Positions 9,005 to 17,123 of a DNA stretch of 64,000 nt are shown piece by piece (position 1 is the stretch's first letter; each line of letters starts with the position of its first letter). Both the position numbers and the translations under genes were made by a program. The notes under the pieces are model-generated. The model searched no databases. It was not told the origin of the DNA and saw only the letters and a program-made list of their open reading frames with translations. Origin of the DNA: a bacterium (GTDB taxonomy: Bacteria > Bacillota > Clostridia > Oscillospirales > Oscillospiraceae); contig SFVI01000010.1 in assembly GCA_004560305.1 (NCBI GenBank), forward strand, positions 15,131-79,130. The letters run 5' to 3'.

Positions 9005-10819
9005 TCAGGCGTTGAGAATCTTCATGAACTCCTCGCCGGTGATGGTCTCCTTCTCGTAGAGGTACTCGGACAGCTCCGTCAGCTTCTGCCGGTTCTCGGT
9101 GAGGATCTGCACGGCCTTGTCATGCTGCTTTTTCACCAGGGCCACCACCTGCCGGTCGATCAGGGTCTGGGTCTCGGCGGAGCAGGCCAGGGAGCTATCC
9201 CCGCCCAGGTACTGGTTGTTCACCGTCTCCATGGCCACCATGCCGATCTCGTCGCTCATGCCGTAGCGGCTGATCATGGCCCGGGCCAGCTTGGTGGCCT
9301 GTTCAATGTCGTTAGAGGCGCCGGTGGTGACGGAGCCGAAGGCCACTTCCTCGGCAGCCCGGCCGCCGGTATAGGTGGCGATCTTGTTCTCGATCTCCTC
9401 CCTGGTCAGCAGATAGTGGTTGCCCTCCTCCACCTGCATGGTGTAGCCCAGAGCGCCGGAGGTGCGGGGCACAATGGTGATCTTCTGCACGGGGGCGGAA
9501 TGGCTCTGCAGGGCCGCCACCAGGGCGTGGCCGATCTCATGATAGGCCACCAGCTTCTTCTCCTTGTCGGTGAGGATGGCGTTCTTCTTCTGGTAGCCGG
9601 CAATGACCACCTCAATGCTCTCCTCCAGGTCGGCCTGGGTGGCAAACTTCCGGCCATCCCGGACCGCCCGCAGGGCAGCCTCATTGACGATGTTGGCCAG
9701 CTCCGCGCCGGAGGCGCCGGAGGCCATCCGGGCCACCTTGTTGAAGTCCACATCGTCGGCAATTCGGATCTTTTTGGCGTGGACCTTCAAAATGGCTTCC
9801 CTGCCCTGCAGGTCCGGCAGCTCCACCGGCACCCGGCGGTCAAAGCGGCCAGGGCGGGTCAGGGCCGGGTCAAGGCTTTCGGGCCGGTTGGTGGCCGCCA
9901 GGATCATGACGCCGCTGTTGCCCTCAAAGCCGTCCATCTCCGTCAGCAGCTGGTTCAGGGTCTGCTCCCGCTCGTCATTGCCGCCCATGGCGCCGCTGTT
10001 GCGCTTCTGGCCGATGGCGTCGATCTCGTCGATGAACACGATGCAGGGGGCCTTCTCCTTGGCCTGCTTGAACAGATCCCGGACCTTGGAGGCGCCCATG
10101 CCCACGAACATCTCCACAAACTCCGAGCCGGAGATGGAGAAGAAGGGCACGTCCGCCTCGCCGGCCACGGCCTTGGCCAGCATGGTCTTGCCGGTGCCCG
10201 GAGGGCCAACCAGCAGCACGCCCTTGGGCATCTGGGCGCCGATCTCCCGGTACTTGGCCGGGTCATGCAGGTAGTCCACGATCTCCTGCAGGCTCTCCTC
10301 CGCCTCGTCCACGCCCTCCACATCGGAGAACTTGATACCGTCGGAGGATTTCACATAGACCCGGGCCTTGCTGCCGCCCATGTTGAACATCATGGACTGG
10401 GGGCCGCCGGCCTTGTCCATCATCTTGCGGGACAGGAACTGCCCCAAAGCCACAAAGAGAATGATGGGCAGCAGCCAGCTCAGCAGCATCGTCAGAATGG
10501 GGGAGCTTTCCTCCACGATCTCGCCGGAGAACTCCGCCCCGGAGGCGTAAAGCCGCTCCGTCAGCCCCGGGTCGTCCATCTTGCCGGTCTTGTATATGGT
10601 TTCTTTGTCCTTGTCGGTGAAGATGATCTGGTTGTCCTGCACCTCCACCAGGCCCACTTCGCCCTTCTCGGTCATGCTGATAAAGGTGCCGTAATCCACC
10701 TGCTTGATTTCCCAGCTGTTGAAAATGGGCATGATGATGGTGTTGAAGAGCACCAGCACCAGCATCACCACAAAATAGTAAAACAGCAGCGAACGCCGGG
10801 GCTTCTTGACCTCGTTCAT
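9005..10819 (-). CDS. ftsH: ATP-dependent zinc metalloprotease FtsH
   Basis: Membrane-bound AAA+ protease that degrades misfolded membrane proteins and regulators. Two membrane segments (about residues 12-33 and 105-128) bracket the extracytoplasmic domain. Walker A GPPGTGKT is at about 205-212, with Walker B IVFIDEIDAIG and an SRH region after it. The zinc site is HEIGH near residue 430. Length 604 is typical. It overlaps the upstream 37-residue membrane ORF by 4 nt (ATGA), so the two are co-translated, and it has its own terminator downstream. Confidence 0.97.
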   Translation of the reverse strand: MNEVKKPRRSLLFYYFVVMLVLVLFNTIIMPIFNSWEIKQVDYGTFISMTEKGEVGLVEVQDNQIIFTDKDKETIYKTGKMDDPGLTERLYASGAEFSGEIVEESSPILTMLLSWLLPIILFVALGQFLSRKMMDKAGGPQSMMFNMGGSKARVYVKSSDGIKFSDVEGVDEAEESLQEIVDYLHDPAKYREIGAQMPKGVLLVGPPGTGKTMLAKAVAGEADVPFFSISGSEFVEMFVGMGASKVRDLFKQAKEKAPCIVFIDEIDAIGQKRNSGAMGGNDEREQTLNQLLTEMDGFEGNSGVMILAATNRPESLDPALTRPGRFDRRVPVELPDLQGREAILKVHAKKIRIADDVDFNKVARMASGASGAELANIVNEAALRAVRDGRKFATQADLEESIEVVIAGYQKKNAILTDKEKKLVAYHEIGHALVAALQSHSAPVQKITIVPRTSGALGYTMQVEEGNHYLLTREEIENKIATYTGGRAAEEVAFGSVTTGASNDIEQATKLARAMISRYGMSDEIGMVAMETVNNQYLGGDSSLACSAETQTLIDRQVVALVKKQHDKAVQILTENRQKLTELSEYLYEKETITGEEFMKILNA

Positions 10820-10929
10820 TCCGCCTTCGCCCCGTTTCCTTTCACGTTCCTGCGGATCAGGGCGAAAAGAACCAGGCTGATCACAGGGATCAGGAACTTA
10901 AACATGCAGCTCTTTTTCTTCTCTTTCAT
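10816..10929 (-). CDS. Small membrane protein upstream of ftsH
   Basis: A 37-residue protein: a Lys-rich start (MKEKKKSC), one hydrophobic segment (FKFLIPVISLVLFALI) and a basic tail. The ATG at 10929 has a strong GAAGGAG site 8 nt upstream; the open frame extends to 11031 without one. The stop overlaps the ftsH start by 4 nt. I do not know its function. The coupling to ftsH suggests a membrane partner or simply a translational leader. Confidence 0.6.
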   Translation of the reverse strand: MKEKKKSCMFKFLIPVISLVLFALIRRNVKGNGAKAE

Positions 10930-11084
10930 GAATATATCTCCTTCGTATGTGAATTTTTCCAGGTACGGCCTTATGCTACAACGAAAAAATAAACAGAAGA
11001 TAAACAAAACGGCCCCTGACGCATTGTTCACAATTTCTTTGCAATCGGCCTTTCATTTTCCTTCCATCTTTTTTCGATTTCTAA

Positions 11085-11113
11085 TATACATTTTTCCCCG
11101 GCTGTGTTATTAT
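11085..11113 (+). promoter_or_regulatory. Possible promoter of ktrBA
   Basis: TATACA (11085-11090), a 17-bp spacer and TATTAT (11108-11113), about 40 bp before ktrB in the gap shared with the divergent ftsH unit. Confidence 0.45.
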
Positions 11114-11153
11114 GTGTGCTGAGACGATAAAAGACTCGGCCGGAGGCGGATAA

Positions 11154-12482
11154 ATGGGCAATTTTATCAGGAGGCTTTCCTCCTCGCAGATCATTATACT
11201 GGGCTTTGCGGCGGCCATTCTCCTTGGCTGTCTGCTGCTGATGCTGCCCTTCGCCACCGTTGACGGGCAGGGCGCCCCCTTTTCTGACGCCCTGTTCACC
11301 GCCACCTCCGCCGTCTGCGTCACCGGCCTGGTGGTGCATGACACCGCCACTTACTGGTCTTTGTTCGGCAAGCTGGTGCTGATCACCCTGATCCAGATCG
11401 GCGGTATGGGGGTCATCACGATCGCTGTGGCCCTCTACTCTATTTCCGGCAAGCGGGTCAGTCTCAAGCAGCGCAGCACCATGGTGGAGTCCATCTCCGG
11501 CCAGCGGCTGGAGGGCATTGTGGGGCTCACCGGCTTCATCGTAAAAATGACCCTGGTGTTTGAGCTGCTGGGCGCGCTGCTGCTGAGCCCGGTGTTTATC
11601 CGGCGCTTCGGCCCGGTCCGGGGCATCTGTTACAGTCTGTTCCACGCCATCTCCGCCTTCTGCAACGCCGGCTTTGACCTGATGGGCATCAACGGAGCGT
11701 ATTCCTCCCTCACCGCCTTTGCCGGCCAGCCCTGGGTAAATGTGGTGCTGATGGCTCTGATCATCATCGGCGGCATCGGTTTTCTGGTGTGGGACGATGT
11801 GCGCTGCAACAAGCTGCACTTCAAGCGCTACCAGCTGCAAAGCAAGGTGGCCATTGTCACCTCCGCGCTGCTGATCCTGCTGCCGGCGGTCTATTTCTTT
11901 TTCTTTGAATACGGCGATGCGCCCCTGGGCACCCGGCTGCTCACCTCCCTGTTCCAGTCCGTCACCGCCCGCACCGCCGGCTTCAACAGCACAGACCTGA
12001 CGCTGTTCAGCCAGAGCGGCATCTTCCTGATGATCATGCTGATGCTGGTGGGCGGCTCCCCCGGCTCCACCGCCGGCGGCATGAAGACCACCACCCTGGC
12101 CGTGCTGCTGGCCAACGCCCTCTGCGTCTTCCGCCACCGGGATCACGCCCGCTTCTTCGGCCGCCGGGTCCCGGAGGAGACGGTGCGCAGCGCCGCCACC
12201 ATCCTCACCATGTATATCTGTCTGTTCGTGCTGGGGGCCATGGTCATCAGCCGGGTGGAGGCTCTGCCTCTGCTGACCTGCCTGTTTGAAACCGGTTCCG
12301 CCATCGGCACCGTGGGCCTGACGTTGGGGATCACCCCTTCCCTGGGCCAATTCTCCCGGGCCATTCTGATTCTCCTGATGTATATGGGCCGCGTGGGCGG
12401 TCTGACCCTGATTTTTGCCACTACCAACCCCGGCCTGAACAGCTCCGCCCGTTATCCCCTGGGCAAGCTGACCGTAGGCTGA
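11154..12482 (+). CDS. ktrB: TrkH/KtrB-type potassium transporter subunit
   Basis: Integral membrane subunit of a Ktr/Trk potassium uptake system. It shows the four pore-helix/filter repeats of the SKT superfamily: TSAVCVTGL (about residue 60), SAFCNAGFD (about 165), TARTAGFNS (about 275) and GSAIGTVGL (about 385), each with the filter glycine. At 442 residues it is the length of KtrB. GGAGG precedes the start. The regulatory RCK subunit follows 26 bp downstream, so the two form one transport operon. Confidence 0.93.
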   Translation: MGNFIRRLSSSQIIILGFAAAILLGCLLLMLPFATVDGQGAPFSDALFTATSAVCVTGLVVHDTATYWSLFGKLVLITLIQIGGMGVITIAVALYSISGKRVSLKQRSTMVESISGQRLEGIVGLTGFIVKMTLVFELLGALLLSPVFIRRFGPVRGICYSLFHAISAFCNAGFDLMGINGAYSSLTAFAGQPWVNVVLMALIIIGGIGFLVWDDVRCNKLHFKRYQLQSKVAIVTSALLILLPAVYFFFFEYGDAPLGTRLLTSLFQSVTARTAGFNSTDLTLFSQSGIFLMIMLMLVGGSPGSTAGGMKTTTLAVLLANALCVFRHRDHARFFGRRVPEETVRSAATILTMYICLFVLGAMVISRVEALPLLTCLFETGSAIGTVGLTLGITPSLGQFSRAILILLMYMGRVGGLTLIFATTNPGLNSSARYPLGKLTVG

Positions 12483-12508
12483 GAACCTAAGAGAAAAGGA
12501 GCGAAACT

Positions 12509-13156
12509 ATGAAATCCATCCTGATTATCGGCCTGGGCCGCTTCGGCAGCCACATCGCCAGAAAGCTCAACGACATGGGCCACGAGGTCATGGCCGTGGA
12601 CAACAATGAGGAGCGCATCAACAACGCCCTGGACTACGTCACCAGCGCCCAGATCGGTGACAGCACCAACCGGGCCTTTCTGGAGTCTTTGGATGTTGGC
12701 AGCTTTGACAGCTGCATCGTAGCCATCGGCGACAACTTCCAGAACTCCCTGGAGACCGCCTGGCTGCTAAAGGAGCTGGGCGCCCGGAAGGTCATTGCCC
12801 GGGCCTCCAGCGGCGTGCAGGAGAAGTTCCTGCTGCGCAACGGGGCTGACCAGGTGGTCTACCCGGAGAAGCAGCTGGCAGCATGGACGGCCATCCGCTG
12901 CTCCTCGGACACCATCCTGGACTACATCGAGGTGGAGGGAGACTACTCTATCTACGAGCTGTCCATGCCCCAGCACTGGGTGGGCAAGACCGTGGCTCAG
13001 ATTGACATCCGCCGCAAGCACGGCATCAACATCCTGGGCGTGCGCAGCAAGGGGAAGCTGGACCTGAATGTGATGCCGGACACGCTGCTCTCCCCCGGCG
13101 CTTCCATCCTGGTCCTGGGCCCTGATGATGCTTTGCAAAAAGTGTTCCGGATCTGA
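12509..13156 (+). CDS. ktrA: KtrA/TrkA-type RCK regulatory subunit
   Basis: Cytoplasmic gating ring subunit of the potassium channel. The N-terminal Rossmann fold begins GLGRFGSHIARKL, with the acidic ribose-binding residue at the end of the second strand (MAVDNNEERI). The C-terminal RCK_C domain covers about residues 140-215. Length 215 is normal for KtrA. It is co-transcribed with ktrB and ends 3 bp before a bidirectional terminator. Confidence 0.93.
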   Translation: MKSILIIGLGRFGSHIARKLNDMGHEVMAVDNNEERINNALDYVTSAQIGDSTNRAFLESLDVGSFDSCIVAIGDNFQNSLETAWLLKELGARKVIARASSGVQEKFLLRNGADQVVYPEKQLAAWTAIRCSSDTILDYIEVEGDYSIYELSMPQHWVGKTVAQIDIRRKHGINILGVRSKGKLDLNVMPDTLLSPGASILVLGPDDALQKVFRI

Positions 13157-13159
13157 AGC

Positions 13160-13200
13160 AAAAAATCCTCCGTTCTGCAATGCAGAACGGAGGATTTTTT
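13160..13200. terminator. Bidirectional terminator between ktrA and the glycogen operon
   Basis: A 20-bp perfect inverted repeat with A6 on the left arm and T6 on the right. It can stop both the rightward ktrBA transcript and the leftward glycogen transcript. Confidence 0.92.
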
Positions 13201-13213
13201 GCTAAAAGGCAGA

Positions 13214-15589
13214 TTATTTCAGCTTGATGATCTCCCCTTGCAGGGGGCCGATGCTGCCTGCAACCCAACCGCAGCCGGCGGCGCGGCAGTCGGCGGTGTA
13301 GCTCTGGGCGGTCCCGCCGCGGTTCACCACGGCAAGGTAGGCGCCGTTTTCAGCGGGCTTTCCCAAAGCGTCCAGGCCGTTGTTGATATAGCGCAGAATC
13401 AGCAGCAGATCCTTGTTGGCGGCCATGAACTCCGCCTCCCCGGTAGAGAGGGCGTCGGCAGCCCGGCGCTGCCCGGCCAGACAGGCATAGTAATCATGAA
13501 GGGCGCTGTCCCCCTCCATGAAGGGCTGGCGGTTGAAGGGATCGTTCACGCCGCACATGCCTTGCTCATCGCCGTAGTAGATGCAGGGCACGCCGGGGAT
13601 GGCAAACTGCAGCACGGCGCAAAGCCGCTCCAGCACCAGGGCCTTATCCAGGGCCTCCTGGGTGAATTCCACCTTCAGCTGATCCTCCCGGCTCAAAGAG
13701 CGCAGCCACACATCGGTGGCCAGAGCGGTGCGGAGCCGCTCCACATCGTGGGAGCCCAGCAGGTTCATCAGGGAATAGTACATGGGCTTGGGATAATTCA
13801 TCTGTTGGGCGATGAAGAACTCCCGCAGGGCATAAGCGTCCGTCTGCCCATGCATGAAGGCCAGCACCGCGCCCCGGAAGGGGTAATTCATCACCGAATC
13901 CAGAGAGGAGCCCAGGGCGTAGCGCCGGCGGCTGCCGTAGCTCTCCTTGATGACCGCGTCCTCCCAGACCTCACCGATGATGGGCGCGTCGGGCTTGACG
14001 GACTTGGCGGCGGTACGGATCAGGGCCAGCACATCGTCCGGCAGCTCGTCGGCCACATCCAGGCGCCAGCCGGCGGCTCCGTGGCGCAGCCAGAGCTTCA
14101 CCACACTGTCCTCCCCGGTGACAATATCCTGCTGCCAGGTGGGGTTTTCCTCGTCCACCTCCGGCAGGTCCTGGAAGCCCCACCAGCAGCGGTACTGATC
14201 GGGATATTTCTGAAAATCATACCAGTCGTAATAGGGCGAATCCTTGCTCTGGCAGGCCCCAATGCCAGGATAGCTGCCATAGCGGTTGAAATAGCGGCTG
14301 TCGGCCCCGGTGTGAGAATAGACGCCGTCCAGAATCAGGCGGATGCCCAGCTCCTCCGCCCGGGCGCAGAGCCGCTCAAAGTCCTCCATGGTGCCCAGGA
14401 TGGGGTCGGGCCGGTGATAGTCCGAGGTATCATAGCGGTGGTTGGAGCGGGCTTCCACAATGGGGTTTAGGTACAGGCAGCTGATGCCCAGCTCCTTCAG
14501 ATAGGGCAGCTTTTCCTCCATGCCCTTGAAGGTGCCGCCGTAAAAATCATCGGGGCTGTAGCTCTGTTCAAAGGGCCGGGGCTGCCAGCGCACCGGCTCC
14601 TGCAGGCTCCGGTGCAGCTCCGGGGTCTGGCCCAGGGCCTTGTGATAGGCCACGCCCCTGGCCGCCGTGTCATCCTGGCTGAAGCCGAAGCGGTCGGGGA
14701 AGATCTGGTACATGATGCTGCGGCGGAACCATTCCGGGGTGTCAAAGCCCCGCTCATACACGGTCAGCCGGAAGCCGCCGCCCTCGTGGCCCATGAGCCG
14801 GCCGATATAGCCGGTATTGTCCGGACAGAGCCAGTGGCAGCCCATTTGGGTCTCGATACGGAAGCGGTACCACAGGGCCTGGGCCTCCGCTGGGGCGGTG
14901 ATCTGGGCTACATAGCAGTCCCCCTGCCGCGCCATGGGATAGCTTTCGCTGCCCTTATCGCCGTAGACCACCAGCTCCGCCTTCTCCACCTTGCCGCCCA
15001 GAAGGCGGAAGGCAAGACGAAGGGCCCCGCCGCATTCCACAGCCCCAAAGGGGCTGCGGCACAGGGCGAGGCGGCTGTCATGGGACACGGAAAGCTCCGT
15101 AGCCGCGGTATGGCGCAGGATGCCGATAACGTGGGCGGTGCGGGGCTGGAGGGCGTACATGTCGTTCATGTTCACCCCGGTGGAGCGCAGGTCATCACAG
15201 CAGTGGGCCGTGATCTGATAGGCCGTGTTCAGCGCCATGCCGCAGTCGTCCATCAGCACCCGCATCAGCTCCGGCCCTACCAGGGGGTTGCCCCTGCTAT
15301 AGAGGCATTCGCCCAGCCGGTCCAGGGGCAGGCCACGCAAAAGGCAGTCATGAATTGCGGCATAGCTGGTGGCGCTGGCCTGAAAATACCGCTGTATCAG
15401 TTCCTCAGGCCCGGCGCTCTCCAGCAGGGAGCAGAGCTCCTCATCGCCGCCGGCGGCAGTCCAGCGCCCCTGGCTGAATACCGCCTCCACCATCCGGCGG
15501 CCGCTGTAGGCCACGGTCATGCAGTAGTCATCGGACCACTGCTCCCGGTAGCTGCCGCCGAAATAAACCTTGTACTTCAGAGCATCCAT
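13214..15589 (-). CDS. GH13 alpha-amylase/pullulanase-like enzyme with unusual N-terminus
   Basis: Cleaves alpha-glucans, probably intracellular since no signal peptide is seen. The C-terminal ~500 residues are a GH13 barrel. The catalytic sites are GWRLDVADEL (Asp nucleophile), IIGEVWED (Glu acid/base) and LLGSHDVERL (Asp), and the barrel starts SIMYQIFPDRF. A beta-sandwich segment at about residues 180-260 resembles the N domain of neopullulanase/cyclomaltodextrinase. The first ~150 residues, which include CCDDLRSTGVNMNDMY, I cannot place. It overlaps glgA by 13 nt. A role in glycogen trimming or turnover is inferred from the operon. Confidence 0.85.
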   Translation of the reverse strand: MDALKYKVYFGGSYREQWSDDYCMTVAYSGRRMVEAVFSQGRWTAAGGDEELCSLLESAGPEELIQRYFQASATSYAAIHDCLLRGLPLDRLGECLYSRGNPLVGPELMRVLMDDCGMALNTAYQITAHCCDDLRSTGVNMNDMYALQPRTAHVIGILRHTAATELSVSHDSRLALCRSPFGAVECGGALRLAFRLLGGKVEKAELVVYGDKGSESYPMARQGDCYVAQITAPAEAQALWYRFRIETQMGCHWLCPDNTGYIGRLMGHEGGGFRLTVYERGFDTPEWFRRSIMYQIFPDRFGFSQDDTAARGVAYHKALGQTPELHRSLQEPVRWQPRPFEQSYSPDDFYGGTFKGMEEKLPYLKELGISCLYLNPIVEARSNHRYDTSDYHRPDPILGTMEDFERLCARAEELGIRLILDGVYSHTGADSRYFNRYGSYPGIGACQSKDSPYYDWYDFQKYPDQYRCWWGFQDLPEVDEENPTWQQDIVTGEDSVVKLWLRHGAAGWRLDVADELPDDVLALIRTAAKSVKPDAPIIGEVWEDAVIKESYGSRRRYALGSSLDSVMNYPFRGAVLAFMHGQTDAYALREFFIAQQMNYPKPMYYSLMNLLGSHDVERLRTALATDVWLRSLSREDQLKVEFTQEALDKALVLERLCAVLQFAIPGVPCIYYGDEQGMCGVNDPFNRQPFMEGDSALHDYYACLAGQRRAADALSTGEAEFMAANKDLLLILRYINNGLDALGKPAENGAYLAVVNRGGTAQSYTADCRAAGCGWVAGSIGPLQGEIIKLK

Positions 15590-17055
15590 ATATAGTGTCT
15601 TGCATACTCCTCGGCAGAAAGGTCGAAGCTGAAGTTGGTCTGCATGGCGTGGTTGATCAGGCCATGCATGATTTCCTCATTGTGATAGCAGCCCAGCGCG
15701 TTGCGGATGGTATCCCGCATCTCCCAGGCGTCGAAGTTAGCGAAGGAGAAGCCGTTGCCCTCGCCGGTGAAGCGGTTATAGGGGGTCACGGTGTCCCGCA
15801 GGCCGCCGGTCTCCCGGACGATGGGGATGGAGCCGTAGCGCATGGCGATCATCTGGCTCAGGCCGCAGGGCTCAAAGCGGGAGGGCATAAGGAAGAAGTC
15901 GCTGCCGGCGTAGACCAGGTGGGCCAGATCTTCATTGTAGCCGATGTAGGAGCAAACCCGGCCCCGGTAACGGCTCTCGGCGCCCCGCATGAAGTTTTCA
16001 AAACGCTCCTCGCCGGAGCCCAGCAGCATGAACTGCATATCCTCCCGGCTCATCAGATCGTCCAGTACGCAGGCCACCAGGTCGAAGCCCTTCTGGGCGG
16101 TCATGCGGGTGACCATGGCGAAGATGGGCACATCAGGCCGCACCTGCAGGCCCATCTGCTCCTGCAGGGCGGCCTTACAGACGGCCTTACCCTTCAGGTG
16201 GCCCCGGTCATAGCGGGCGGGCAGCACAGGATCCCTGTAGGGATTGAATACCTTGGTGTCGATGCCGTTGATGATGCCGGTGAGCTGGGCGCTGCGGGCG
16301 TTGAGGATGCCCTCCAGCCCCTCGGAATACTCCGGCGTCTTGATCTCCCAGGCGTAGCTGGGGCTGACGGTATTGATGCGGTCGGCAAAGACGCAGCCGG
16401 CCTTCATGTAGTTGGCGCAGCCGTCCTGCTCCAGATAGTCGCTGATGTAGTAGCTGCGGTCGATCTCCAGCAGGTCCTGCACAAACTCGAAGCCGTACTG
16501 GCCCTGGAACTTGATGTTGTGGATGGTCAGCAGGTACTTGACCTTATCCTGCATCCAGCCCCGGTACTGGGTGTGGGCCAGCATGGGCATGATGGCAGTG
16601 TGCCAGTCGTTGCAGTGGCACACGTCCACCTGGAAGTCCAGGTTGGGCAGCACGTCCAGCACGGCGCGGCAGAAGAAGGAGTACTGCTCACCCTCGGCGT
16701 TGCCGCCGCGGTAGATCTTGTCGCCGAAGTACTGCTCGTTATCGATCAGATAGATGGTGACGCCGTCCAGCTCCAGCTTTTCCAGGCCCACATAAGCGTT
16801 GCGCCAGCCCAGTCTGGAATAGAAGTGGAACATATGCTCCACCTGGTCGGCATACTTATTCTTGATGCAGCGGTGGTATGGGGTAATGACCCGGGCGTCG
16901 ATGCCCAGCTTCTTCAGCGCCTTGGGCAGGGTGCCCACCACGTCGGCCAGGCCGCCGGTCTTGGACAGAGGGGCGCACTCAGCGGACACCAGCAGCACGT
17001 TGGGCATCTCGGTGCGGCCGCGCTCCTTCAGCATTTCCTTGAATTCCTTTTTCAT
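15577..17055 (-). CDS. glgA: Glycogen synthase
   Basis: GT5 enzyme that extends alpha-1,4-glucan from ADP-glucose. The N-terminal ADP-glucose motif SKTGGLADVVGTLP is around residue 31, and the C-terminal MPSRFEPCGLSQMIAMRYG with RETGGL completes the GT-B site. GAAGGAGG lies 7 nt before the ATG at 17055, which supports the start 16 residues ahead of the core. Second gene of a glgB-glgA-amylase operon. The ADP-glucose pyrophosphorylase genes are not here. Confidence 0.95.
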   Translation of the reverse strand: MKKEFKEMLKERGRTEMPNVLLVSAECAPLSKTGGLADVVGTLPKALKKLGIDARVITPYHRCIKNKYADQVEHMFHFYSRLGWRNAYVGLEKLELDGVTIYLIDNEQYFGDKIYRGGNAEGEQYSFFCRAVLDVLPNLDFQVDVCHCNDWHTAIMPMLAHTQYRGWMQDKVKYLLTIHNIKFQGQYGFEFVQDLLEIDRSYYISDYLEQDGCANYMKAGCVFADRINTVSPSYAWEIKTPEYSEGLEGILNARSAQLTGIINGIDTKVFNPYRDPVLPARYDRGHLKGKAVCKAALQEQMGLQVRPDVPIFAMVTRMTAQKGFDLVACVLDDLMSREDMQFMLLGSGEERFENFMRGAESRYRGRVCSYIGYNEDLAHLVYAGSDFFLMPSRFEPCGLSQMIAMRYGSIPIVRETGGLRDTVTPYNRFTGEGNGFSFANFDAWEMRDTIRNALGCYHNEEIMHGLINHAMQTNFSFDLSAEEYARHYIWML

Positions 17056-17087
17056 CGGTTATCCTCCTTCAATAAAGGCACACTGTA

Positions 17088-17111
17088 CCCGGCGGGCAAA
17101 TGACCGCCGGG
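17088..17111 (-). other. Intergenic hairpin between glgB and glgA
   Basis: CCCGGCGG and CCGCCGGG form an 8-bp stem around an 8-nt loop. No T tract follows, so it is more likely an RNA processing or stability element than a terminator. Confidence 0.4.
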
Positions 17112-17123
17112 ACAGAGATTGTT

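Noticed and set aside
5806..9015. A 1069-residue open frame antisense to carB and pyrC
   Set aside because: Low-complexity His/Gly/Ala/Asp-rich translation typical of the reverse strand of a GC-rich gene. The sense strand encodes full CarB and PyrC.
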